Part shown: piece after piece, positions 12,536 to 22,345 of the stretch
Numbering within the stretch: position 1 is the stretch's first letter
Layout of the letters: each line of letters opens with the position of its first letter
Source: Hyalella azteca
Lineage: Eukaryota; Arthropoda; Malacostraca; Amphipoda; Hyalellidae
Direction of reading: 5' to 3'
DNA: 64,000 nucleotides
Assembly (NCBI RefSeq): GCF_000764305.2
Contig: NW_025932050.1
Span: forward strand, 310,001-374,000
The notes under the pieces: model-generated
Told to the model about the DNA's origin: nothing
Databases searched by the model: none
What the model saw: the letters and a program-made list of their open reading frames with translations, nothing else
Program-made: the position numbers and the translations under genes

Positions 12536-14273
12536 AATTATTAGAGGTGACTGATTTTCCCTTGTACCGAGTAGACACTCGCACATCGCAGTTTCTTTGA
12601 TCACATAATGAAGTGAAGATATCTAATTTGAAAGTGCGTTCAGGTCGTTAGGACTTTCATCGACGGCTTCTGGCGATAAGTTTTTTCTTTTGATTTCACC
12701 CCTTGATGATTATATGGCAGGTAATGACCAATAAAATCTATTGCAGCCGGCAGGAAACTGTCAAATGAACAGCGCAGAGCTTGATTGTAAATCTGTAGCC
12801 AGATAGATTGGACTTTTTATGAAGTTAATTGCAGTGATGAGATTGATTCTACAAGGCTGAATGATCTCTCTGAGACTGACATTATATTGACGTACTTAAT
12901 TTAGCTTGGTGATTTAAATGATGTTCTGATATTTTAAATGTCATAATATTTTAGATATTTTCAAATAATTTCACACTTCATTCATGCATAGTGCGTATCG
13001 CCGCACAATTCTTGAACAGTGAAAACGTTACAAGTTTAAGTTTAAAAGTCGCTTCCTGAGGAGAAGAATGTTCTCATTATCAGCTTAGTCGAAACAATTT
13101 CCCTTGAAGTTGTTTTTATGCTCAGCAAGGCATAGCCAAATTGAAAATTAATCGAGAAACTTTCCTGCGGATGGAAAAACTTTTGCGCCCCACAAAAACA
13201 GTCAGGTGGACCTCATCAGACACTTCAGAGATTGCGAGTTATTCGCTTCTATGGACCAACCTTTATTGTTATACTTCAGTGCAAATATAGGAAGAATATG
13301 GCAATACTAAACTATGTCGATCCTTTGATCCATATTCAATTGTGATGCAATCAATTTGGGCAATCCACCGAATTTTAATACTATCATTTTGCTCAGAGAT
13401 GCATATAAAAGATGCATAATATAAAAAAAATGCTGAAAAATTGCATCGTCATTGCACTTATCACACGATACTGCTGCATTTTTCAGTGTAAAATTATAAA
13501 TTTAAAGAAAAACAACAGCCGCTCGAGACTTCAGATCAAACAGCACGCATCTATCACATTTTCATCCCTGCGTCAAAGCGTGCTTGGCATGAAGCAGCAC
13601 TTAGCTAATTTATATATAATATATATATTCATGAACGTTGCTTGGGGAAGAGATCAGTTATAATTTTCCTTCATTATGAATGTTTGGCGGAAGAAAGTTC
13701 ACTTAACAGTGCAATGTTCTGTATGTGAATAATTTATGCAACTTTAATCACGAATAGATTCATTGGAGATGAATTAAGAATAGAACTAGTCGGCGAACAA
13801 ATGCAGAGCTTCTTTTTTCGGAGCAAGCTCAGTACTGAGTTAAGGGGGCAAGGGTAGCCGAGTTGTCGTCTAGCTCTATGTTATGTGCGTACTCATTAAC
13901 TTAGACTAATTCGTTGTGTTTTCGTCCATTTGAGGAAAAAAGAATGTACAATACGTTTATAATAATAAAACGGTCTATTTATCTAGTCCCAATTTGGTCG
14001 TAGCTGTTAAGCAAATTGAAAAAAATATCGATACAGGGAGTTCGACAGTATTGCAAGACAGATAGAAAGATCGCATTATTTAAGTGGCAGAGCAAAATTT
14101 GTACTGTATGGGAAGGATATTTATTAATCGTGAAATTTAATGTAATGACTCACAAGTTGATATCGTTTAGCAGCAAATTGACGCAAACGTTGCACCTCAG
14201 TTTGTGAATCGTGGCGATCTGAGTTGTTGAAGACAGTTTATCTGGCAGTTGCTTAACGCGCTATCCTCTTAAG
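12536..14273. other. AT-rich non-coding stretch
   Basis: Only short frames are present (up to 83 codons at 13412-13663 plus, with low-complexity AT codons). I see no repeat or RNA structure that I can support. Confidence 0.45.
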
Positions 14274-14611
14274 TCCTAACCCACTCACAGGGTGACTGGA
14301 CCCTAACCCACTCACAGGTTGACTGGACCCTAACCCACTCACAGGGTGACTGGACCCTAACCCACTCACAAGGTGACTGGACCCTAACCCACTCACAGGG
14401 TGTCTGGACCCTAACCCACTCATAGGGTGACTGGACCCTAACCCACTCACAGGGTGACTGAACCCTAACCCACTCACAGGGTGACTGGACCCTAACCCAC
14501 TCACAGGGTGACTGGACCCTAACCCCCTCATAGGGTGACAGGAACCCTAACCCACTCATAGGGTGACTGGACCCTAACCCACTCATAGGGTGACTGGACC
14601 CTAACCCACTC
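14274..14611. repeat. 27-bp minisatellite containing CCCTAACCC
   Basis: About twelve head-to-tail copies of a unit that begins CCCTAACCCACTCACAGGG and continues with a GTGACTGGA tail. Variants include CATA for CACA and one copy a base longer near 14542. Because 27 is divisible by three, the minus strand reads as long frames of repeated GLGSSHPVS or WVRVQSPCE blocks. These are artefacts of the repeat, not evidence of a gene. Confidence 0.97.
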
Positions 14612-15150
14612 TAAAGGACTAAAATGGCGTAGAGAATCAATCATCGGGTGACAGTTAAGCTATGGCAGGATGAGTTCTATAATGGACTAATAGGGTTAAT
14701 ATGACGTTCTCATCACGCTCCCGTTGTAGCGGGCCAGTGCAATCAAATACTTGCTTGCTCAGATATTTTGATTAAAATATTTTTTATGACATCTATTTTT
14801 ACCATAACTCGCTTTCCTGCTTGCCTTCGGTTGCAGGAACTAAAACCTTTTATATTAAAGTAGGTACCTTTAATCGTTCGGTTTTCAACAGTACCCACAT
14901 TAATCACTTGTATTTATACTCTTCGTGTTTATCACTCCAATCGAGTGCCGTAAAGTAAAACTCTGCATAAGTTGAGCGTTTATTTCAGTCATATCACATT
15001 GCCAAATTCTTTGAAAAGTTTTATGTGAATTACACGCAGGATACTCCTGTATTCCTCAAGTAAATGAAAAACATCGGGACAAAAATAAATAAATAGACTG
15101 TATTCGAGGCTAGTGAGTACATCATCGAATCAGAGTCTCTATAATAATTG
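14612..15150. other. AT-rich spacer between two minisatellites
   Basis: No gene or repeat that I can support in this short interval. Confidence 0.5.
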
Positions 15151-15151
15151 C

Positions 15152-15417
15152 AGATGGTGGGGACGTCATGCAGATGGTGGGGACGCCATGCAGATGGTGG
15201 GGACGTCATGCAGATGGTGGGGACGCCATGCAGATGGTGGGGACGCCATGCAGATGGTGGGGACGCCATGCAGATGGTGGGGCCGTCATGCAGATGGTGG
15301 GGACGCCATGCAGATGGTGAACCGCCATGCAGATGGTGGGAACGTCATGCAGATGGTGAACCGCCATGCAGATGGTGGGGATGCCATGCAGATGGTGGGG
15401 ACGTCATGCAGATGGTA
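15152..15417. repeat. 20-bp minisatellite (CAGATGGTGGGGACGTCATG)
   Basis: About thirteen head-to-tail copies. The variable site alternates GTCATG with GCCATG. Three units carry GAACC or GAACG in place of GGGGACG, and two of these are shortened to 19 bp. The change of length shifts frame, and both strands are open across the array, so the peptides read from it (ADGGDAMQMVG-type blocks) are spurious. Confidence 0.97.
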
Positions 15418-15529
15418 GATGAAAAAGGTAAACAGATGGTTGTAAGTATGTAGAGAAGGCGAGAAAGAAGATACAGGACATTCGGCAAGAAGATTCAGAA
15501 GCTATACAAAATTTTAGGAATATATAGAC

Positions 15530-15586
15530 AGATCACTATCATACTAGATAACTAGTGTGCATGATAGTGATATTATCACTATCATG
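15530..15586. repeat. Overlapping palindromes around ATCACTATCAT
   Basis: Positions 15560-15586 form an inverted repeat with 13-bp arms (CATGATAGTGATA and its complement) and a single T spacer. A third copy of ATCACTATCAT lies just upstream at 15532-15542 and can pair with the same sequence, so alternative hairpins compete. It lies about 290 bp from the MITE. Confidence 0.9.
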
Positions 15587-15878
15587 CTAAATGATTATAG
15601 GTGAGGAAGCGAGACAGATTGTGTAGGAGACATGGCGAAGATACCAAACAAATGACGGAAAAGCTCTGGTGGAGAAAAAAATGTGAATGGTCGGAATCTT
15701 CGACAATTTGTATGTTGGAATGATACACAATGTTGTGTGATCGATGTTGTTGTTGTATGATGTTGGAATGATCGAGAAAATATTCAGTCGTGCTATCCGC
15801 ATCGATGGTGGACACCTCTATAGTCAACCTCCATCCCATGCACATTGATGACGGAAACATGTATACTACATCGTAATA

Positions 15879-16090
15879 CAGGGTGTTTCAGAATTAAGTA
15901 ACCCTTTTAATTTGTTAATAAATAAAAAACTAAGAACGTTATGAAGTTGAAACTTGTTTTATTTAAAAGAAGAATATTTTTATGGTAATATTGTATCCTA
16001 GTTTTTAAATATAAAGTTTCAACTTCATAACGTTCTTAGTTTTTTATTTATTAACAAATTAAAAGGGTTACTTAATTCTGAAACACCCTG
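15879..16090. mobile_element. Foldback MITE, 212 bp, 77-bp perfect terminal inverted repeats, TA duplication
   Basis: Both ends read inward as CAGGGTGTTTCAGAATTAAG. Arms 15879-15955 and 16014-16090 are exact reverse complements over 77 bp, separated by a 58-bp AT-rich loop without coding capacity. The dinucleotide TA flanks both sides (15877-15878 and 16091-16092), as expected for the TA target duplication of Tc1/mariner-type elements. It is non-autonomous. The identity of the arms indicates either recent insertion or arm homogenisation. Confidence 0.95.
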
Positions 16091-16440
16091 TATAATAAGG
16101 CTGTTAGATATTATAAAATGAATACTACTGATCAAGACTTTACTGGACAGAATTCAAGAGGAAAGTGACAAATAACACATAAATATTTTTTTTAGCTTTA
16201 AACGTTGCGCAACTGAATAAGCGCAAACTTATTAGTAACAGCGGACCGGAAAAAATAACCACAAAATTACAGGTGAGAAGTATCTGGGGCAAAATAAGAG
16301 GTTATTCAAATAAATTATACAAAGATTTGCTTTTAATAAGTACATTTGATAACCAGGATTACCGTATCATTTGGTTTATTCACACGTGCACCATAGATGT
16401 TGTTGGAATATTGTTAGCACACTTGCTATTTTGCCCTTAC

Positions 16441-16509
16441 CTTGCGTCCAAGCGGCAGATACGCGTCTCGCCCTTTCAGCTCCGACACCACATCCCCCAA
16501 GTTCATCAT
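16441..16509 (-). CDS. Candidate coding exon, unknown protein
   Basis: On the minus strand, ATG ATG (A at -3) opens 23 codons ending in CGCAAG directly before GTAAGG, a consensus-like donor in phase 0. The peptide reads MMNLGDVVSELKGRDAYLPL plus GRK. Codons mostly end in G or C although the surroundings are AT-rich, which favours real coding. A second frame, entered from an acceptor-like TTCTCTCTAG at about 16541, is also open to the donor. If it is the first coding exon, the ATG would be the start. It does not join in phase with the candidate exon at 22196-22345 using the ATG frame. No family is recognised. Confidence 0.3.
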
Positions 16510-16510
16510 A

Positions 16511-17105
16511 CTTGCATATTTTTATTGTAAAATTTCCTTGCTAGAGAGAATTAGTAACGAGATTGTACACCTGCGACTGACGCAAGTAAAACACTGCGTA
16601 AGCACAATTTACGGAACTAATTCCGTAACTGCTGCGGGAAACGACCTATAGACAAGCAATCAAACATGCCTGATTGATTAATAATCGTGATTTTTGTAAT
16701 TCCCTGATTTTTCAGGCGAATTATATATAATCAACGCACTTTGATCCTAATTTAAAGGGCGTTACGGAGAGTGGGATGTCTTACTCTATGCAGTATAGAT
16801 TCGTTCAAGGCAATTCGCGTTCATTTTACTGTGGCAGAAATTAAGATAAGTGAAAGAGTGCTTTGAAACTAAATATGAAAGTTCTTGTTAGCATTTTGAT
16901 TAAGTGTGTAAAACTTTGGTGTGTTACGTATGTATAATTCTACATATGCATTAGATTTCATTTCGAATGTGAAGTTGCAATTGTTGCATGTTCAAACAAT
17001 AAATAAAGGTTTACAGGACTTCGATCAGAACGAGGCGCTGACGACCAAATGTTTAACACAAGTCTTCAACAGGCAAGTTTATTGCATAACAAGAAAAAAA
17101 TTGAT
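16511..17105. other. AT-rich non-coding stretch
   Basis: No gene is supported. Short AT-rich frames only. Confidence 0.45.
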
Positions 17106-17106
17106 G

Positions 17107-17163
17107 ATGGGGCTTGTAGGGCTTGTAGGGCTTGTAGCAAAATAAGCCCTAGCAAAATAAGCC
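17107..17163. repeat. GGGCTTGTA short repeats
   Basis: Three tandem GGGCTTGTA units are followed by two copies of AGCAAAATAAGCC. The complementary GGGCTT and AAGCCC motifs can form a small hairpin. Confidence 0.75.
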
Positions 17164-17284
17164 AAAATAGGGCTTGTAGCACAAATAATATCTCAGCGTC
17201 CAACATCAGTACGTTAAACAGTCGTAACACGCAACAGTCCTGTCTCAAGTGTAGCTTGAATCACCACAGCAACCGAATTCTATG

Positions 17285-17842
17285 TAAATATTTTAAGCAC
17301 TTGCTCCACCAATAGCCTTACGACTACAACGATCAAACGCAAGTGATGCGAGAGGTGTTTGTTGTAATATTTTACGCACCTACACCACCAATAGCCTTAC
17401 GACCACTACGAACAAACAGAACTGATGCGAGGGGCGTTTGTTGTAATATTTTACGCACCTACACCACCAACAGCCTTACGACCACTACGAACAAACACAA
17501 GTGATGCGAGAGGTGTTTGTTGTAATATTTTACGCACCTACACCGCCAATAGCCTTACGACCACTACGAACAAACACTAGTGATGCGAGAGGTGTTCGTT
17601 GTAACATTTTACACACCTACACCACCAATAGCCTTACGACCACTACGAACAAATAGAACTGATGCGAGGGGCGTTTGTTGTAACATTTTACGCACCTACA
17701 CCACCAATAGCCTTACGACCACTACGAACAAACAGAACTGATGCGAGGGGCGTTTGTTGTAATATTTTACGCACCTATACCACCAAAAGCCTTACGGCCA
17801 CTACGAACAAACACAAGTGATGCGAGAGGTGTTCGTTGTTGT
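17285..17842. repeat. 79-bp tandem satellite, seven copies, hairpin in each unit
   Basis: The marker AATAGCCTTA (with small variants) falls at 17311, 17390, 17469, 17548, 17627, 17706 and 17785, an exact 79-bp period. Each unit carries TACACCACC, the marker, CGACCACTACGAACAAAC, a TGATGCGAG core, then GTTTGTTGTAA. AACAAAC and GTTTGTT flank the core as an inverted repeat. Type A copies extend the stem to nine pairs (AACAAACAC and GTGTTTGTT); type B copies have seven. The copy order is A B A A B B A. Open frames over the array are by-products. Confidence 0.95.
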
Positions 17843-19260
17843 GTTGATCAGGTGCCAGTTGCTTGCGTTCACAACGTGATCGCGTTTCGTTCCTGTCAGC
17901 TTCTCTTATCATCAGCTCACTTTTACTTACGCACGCCTTTTTAAAATTCCTTTGCACTGTATTACACTTCAACAAAACAAACACGAAAAGTACAAAATAT
18001 TTAAATTTGCTCAGATATACCGAAGTGAGAGTAATTGAGGCTAGAAAGCAAGTTAGCACACAGACAGCGATCGCCGGAGAGGTTGCACTACAAATATGCA
18101 CCACATGAAGGAAGGTGCGCAGGCCATCGGCTGTGGCAACCGACTTTTCGGTCTTGGCTCGCGCAGCCCCGTGTGGTCGTGAGTTCACTGATGGTGCCAT
18201 CGAATTTTTTGCACATTAATTTAAAGTGCAGTTCAAAGGAATAATGCTGTGCAAGGCTAGCTTATGTGGCTCTTGCCTCTGATAAACCGTGACAGATAAA
18301 AAACACATAAACAAAAAGGTGACTTGGCAATGAAATTTAGCAAAGAATGCAATAGGGAGCAACTACTTTCTACTACTGCTGGTGCTAATTGATAGCGTAA
18401 ACTTGCCTATTTTTTAGTTGCATCGGCTTCGCTTCTTCTCAGGCAGTCAAATCATTAAGCAATAAATAAGCAAATGAAATTAATTTGCAGCGAAAAACTT
18501 GAGGAAATGATTTATGTGTGGGATGAATACGAGAACAATAATTGTTCATTAGACTATTACAAGACCTAAAATGTAAAGTTTTATTGAGTTTCTCTATAAA
18601 AAGTTGTAGGATATTGATGAACAAATTTGTATGTGTGATGTAATGTCAAAATTTCGAGTTCAAGCAAGTCATCCCAAAAAAATTTTCTTTCTTAGGTTCA
18701 AAAAACGCATTGGCAGTGAAATCCCAATAAACTACAGGCATAAACTTCAACATTTATTTTAAAAAATATTTTCCTAGAGAAAAATGCTCCCATATATTGC
18801 CGTGGAGCTGGAACAAGTACAAAATTATTATTCTGAGAGAATTAGCTTCGTCTAAACTCTTTTTGATCAGTACCTACCATGTTGAGCATCAACGATGTAA
18901 AATGTACTGAGTGCTTTATAAAAGGTACATTAATTAAGATACATAAAATGATGGAATGGAACTTTTCTTTCTATTTCAGAGTTTGCGTCCCGAACATAAA
19001 AGATGTCTTAAAAAAACGATCCACAAGCGTCCACAAAACTGTAGGCAGAAGTGTGTCAAATTACCTTCAATATGCATCAATAACGATCGCTTTCATGATA
19101 AAATAACGATCACATATGAGCTAAAATATTGATAAACATCTCATATATTCCCATTAATATTTCTGAAAAGTTATATTATGGGCTAATCCTCCACAAACAA
19201 CCATTAGCTTTTCGTTCGTCAGATATTTTCCCTCGACATTTCGCCTCTAGTGAACCTCGT
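17843..19260. other. Non-coding; GC-richer patch just after the satellite
   Basis: About 17843-18240 is CpG-richer and open on both strands (141 codons minus, running back into the satellite; 81 plus). With overlapping frames and no splice support I call no gene. The remainder is AT-rich and empty. Confidence 0.35.
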
Positions 19261-19459
19261 GGTGTATAGGGCAACATGGGGCAGCGCGCCCCCCCCTTTT
19301 TTTTTAAACTACAATTTTGATTAAGTTTCAATTGATACGAGGTGGTTCTTTGTTTTGTTTAAAGGTGCAGCTAATGAGGAATGTATGATGTAAATTAGGC
19401 GCCTATAGAGTTGTTAAATTTTTAATGAAACACTATTTGGTAAAAAGTGTCAAGTCAAA

Positions 19460-19497
19460 ATGGGCCCATTGCCCCACCCCTGGGGCAATGGGCCCAT
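19460..19497. repeat. 16-bp stem hairpin, GGGCCCATTGCCCC
   Basis: A perfect 16-bp inverted repeat (19460-19475 with 19482-19497) surrounds a 6-base loop ACCCCT. The arm resembles the terminal motif of the surrounding element (TGGGGCA followed by GGGCCC), so it is probably an internal duplicate of that motif. Confidence 0.9.
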
Positions 19498-19639
19498 GGG
19501 CTTGGGGCAAGGCGCCCACCCTTGGTCCCTTTACCACAATTGCATAATTTTCGTTTAAAAATGATAAAACAACACTTTACAGTTAAAAATAAGAAAAAAT
19601 GTATTAAAAAATATGACATTCATTCATTTATTAACAACT

Positions 19640-19850
19640 CAAAAAATCATATCCATAACATGAAAAAATATAACCTTGGCGTAAAAAATCTATCCCTGAC
19701 GTGAAGAAAAATATTTCATTTACATAAAAATATATATCCTTGACTTGAAAAATATATCCTTGCAATAAAAAATTCGCCCTGACATGAAAAAATGTATTCT
19801 TGACCAGAAAAAATATATTTAGTTGATCAGAAAAAATACTTCGTTCCAGT
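19640..19850. repeat. Degenerate TTGACNTGAAAAAATATATCC repeats
   Basis: Loose copies of a TGAC.TGAAAAA.TATATCC motif recur about every 22-30 bases. They sit inside the candidate TIR element and look like an old minisatellite. Confidence 0.6.
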
Positions 19851-20573
19851 TTTGCCCATAATCCAGATATTATGTGCAGAGAATTCGTACCTAATCGTGA
19901 TTTCAGCTAACACCATAAAACTCATCAACTTTAAGCTCATTGGTGTTGCCTGAAATCAACTTTTGGCAAGGCAAGAGTCAATAACTCGATAAGGGGTCAT
20001 AAATACGCATAACTAGAAACTGAACCTGCTGCCTTGAGGCGGCAAATCGAAAAATCATGCAATATGAAGTGTGATTGGTAATTCAAAAGCTAGTCATAGT
20101 TTTGAAAAGGTCATTGAGATAAATCAACACACAATGTATGTATAATACAAGAATGCCCCATGGGCGCTTTGCCCCGTGACAGGCGTGGGCCCGTTGCCTT
20201 CACTAGGTATCCTTTCAATTTATATCGTGTAAACATTTTATTTTAAAAGCTAATAGTCTAAACTTGATCTCAAAATTATCCCTATAAATATTACTTTCAA
20301 AATATAATTCACAATAATTTCAAAAGCTTCATCTACAGTAATCGAAAACAGTTTTATTTAGCAGCAAAAAAAACTTTATCTGGGCTGAAACAGTTATCCA
20401 CAAATATCTTAATAACGCAAACACTTAGCAAAACGTAAATCCGTACACTTCATCCCAGTGAAACTGTCGACCGGCGGTAGAGAACACGGACCAATATCTG
20501 CATATGCAATCATATGCAAACCCGCTATGGGCCCATGACCCGCAGTGGGCTCGCTGCCCCACGTTACCCTATA

Positions 20574-22195
20574 TCTTGCCAGGCGGGTAGTGGGTGGATA
20601 CGGAAGCCTAATGACGATGATAACACGCTTAATATTCCTGCAGATCTGATGAAACTGACAGAGATACCTGAGCAGGTGAAATATCTCAGGTTTATCAATG
20701 AAAAATGGTGTCATTTTCGTTCTAGCCGCAAGTGTTTGCTATCATTTTCCTGTGTTTTAGCAGCTTGACGAACGTATTTAATTTGATTTATCGTCTCGAA
20801 ACATAAGTAAGCGGCTACAAATAATTAATATCACTATCACAAATTTATATCCTGTTCCTGAACTGTTAGCGAAGGATGTAAATTACTTTGTAATTGCAAA
20901 ATCTCCAATAATGGATAAGTTTAGGAGTTTTAGTCATGCATTTCATTCAATGAGAAGAAAGAAGGGTATTCGCGTTTTAAATTCTTTTTGCTGACACCGG
21001 ATACGTCCGTTGGCGTCGGTACAACGGCGATGCAGTCAGTGACAGGTAAAGACAGCGCAACGACGCGGCGTAAATCGAAGTCTAACGGTGAAAAAGTTTT
21101 GGTACTTTTTAGGGGGCTGGTTTTGTGACCTTCATTCAGTGGATTTTAGATTTTTTGGGGGAGGTAGGAAATTAGGCATGGCTTCATTCATATATAATTT
21201 TTGGTTTATGATGTATTTTTAATTTACTGAGCTGAATTTACTCATTGACGGCTAACTTGCCACAAAATTAGTAGCGATGCGGCTCTTAGAAAGAATGAAC
21301 GAAGGTATCTTTTGTGATGTATAAAATGTAAAAAATATATACAGTGTGTTCTTAAGGTTTGAACTTTCAAAATGTTATTATATACAATCGGCATCAAAAT
21401 AAGTTAACTGTAATGCCGGCATTATAATTATAAACACCGATAGTAATATTTACATTTGGAAAATTTCTGCACAAAACCTAAACTCACGTGCGGGGAACAG
21501 AACAAATAAAAGATCATAAAATCTAGCACTCAGGAGGTCAAGTACGTAGCAAACAGCAAAAAATTTACGAGGAAAATTATGACATAAAATCCATTTATAG
21601 GTGGGATAAAATCGTGGTTGCAGCTGCCACACGCTGAAGGAGGGTTCTGTCTGACTCACGAAATTTGGAAATTTCATTTTGTGCTGAAAATCAGGTTCGT
21701 CTTCGTCATCAAAGGCGCGCTCTGCCATCTGAAGGAAACATTTGCTCCTAAAAATCTTTGCACAAAGTATAAGAGAATCTTATTGATGAAGAAATGCAAT
21801 TTTGTGACTTAGTGGTTTGGACGAGTTACAAACTCTTTCTTTTTCGAATATGAAATAAATTCTAAAAGATTTTATTCTTTGTGAAACCTAATTACTGCAT
21901 TCCGATACCAATTAATATCATAAATCTCAAAAGAGATACTTTTGTTTCCCTGCAAGTGCAACGAAGCCTTGCCACTACGACAACAATATTAACTCAGGTG
22001 ATTAATCTACGGATTTGTAGCGTTCAATTTGACAAACTTGAAGAAACTCTAAGGGAATCTAGGCGCAATTTTGGATTTAATATGAATAATCTTCAAGTAA
22101 AATTTCACAATTTTAAATCATTTTACCGTAAGAACATTACTGCTTTGCTACTATTTATTTTGGTATTCATGCTAAATAGTAATTGATTTTCTCAC
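20574..22195. other. Non-coding; one chance-length frame with hydrophobic tail
   Basis: No firm gene. At 21881-22186 plus, a 101-codon frame from a GTG ends with a hydrophobic tail (TALLLFILVFML) like a tail anchor. Its AT-rich codons and a length expected many times by chance in this window keep it from being called. Confidence 0.35.
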
Positions 22196-22345
22196 CTTCA
22201 TCCTGGCTTGATGCACAACATCACTGAACCAGTTAGCCACAGTTGTACTGTAGCTAACCTCGTCTTCCTTCTCGAACTCTGCCAAGGCCTTGCGGTCATA
22301 ATTGTATTTGATGTGTGACTTGATGGGGCGACGAATCATGGTTAT
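22196..22345 (-). CDS. Candidate coding exon, unknown protein
   Basis: On the minus strand ATG at 22339 opens 48 codons that end AGG ATG AAG exactly before GTGAGA, a consensus-like donor in phase 0. The peptide is charged and even in composition, beginning MIRRPIKSHIKYNYDRK and ending SDVVHQARMK, with G/C-rich third positions. ATAACC precedes the ATG and follows a possible acceptor CAAAACAAG, giving a 150-bp internal exon; otherwise the ATG is a start. A CpG-richer segment about 0.7-0.8 kb upstream (23020-23150) could be promoter or 5' untranslated exon. The opposite strand is also open here, so the call stays tentative. No family is recognised. Confidence 0.35.

Larger units (their letters stand above)
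19267..20571. mobile_element. Candidate 1.3-kb TIR element with TAGGG ends
   Basis: The left end TAGGGCAACATGGGGCAGCG and the right end, read inward, TAGGGTAACGTGGGGCAGCG match at 22 of 25 positions as inverted termini. Each is flanked by TA (19265-19266 and 20572-20573). The interior is AT-rich with no transposase frame, so it would be non-autonomous. Variants of the terminal motif recur inside at 19462-19515 and, inverted, at about 20157-20203 and 20524-20538. Alternatives are a nest of several smaller elements sharing the GGGGCA motif, or chance GC-rich clustering. No second copy is in the window. Confidence 0.55.

Noticed and set aside
14253..14586. Minus-strand frames of 92 and 105 codons with repeated GLGSSHPVS or WVRVQSPCE blocks
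   Set aside because: They are translations of the 27-bp minisatellite, and two phases are open at once.
15030..15453. Frames of about 100 codons on both strands
   Set aside because: Products of the 20-bp minisatellite; the peptide repeats change phase where units are 19 bp.
17741..18200. 141-codon minus frame and 81-codon plus frame at the edge of the 79-bp satellite
   Set aside because: The minus frame ends inside satellite sequence, and the two strands are open together with no splice support.
21881..22186. 101-codon plus frame with a hydrophobic tail like a tail-anchored protein
   Set aside because: Many frames this long are expected by chance at this composition; codons are AT-driven and no coiled-coil or family signature is visible.
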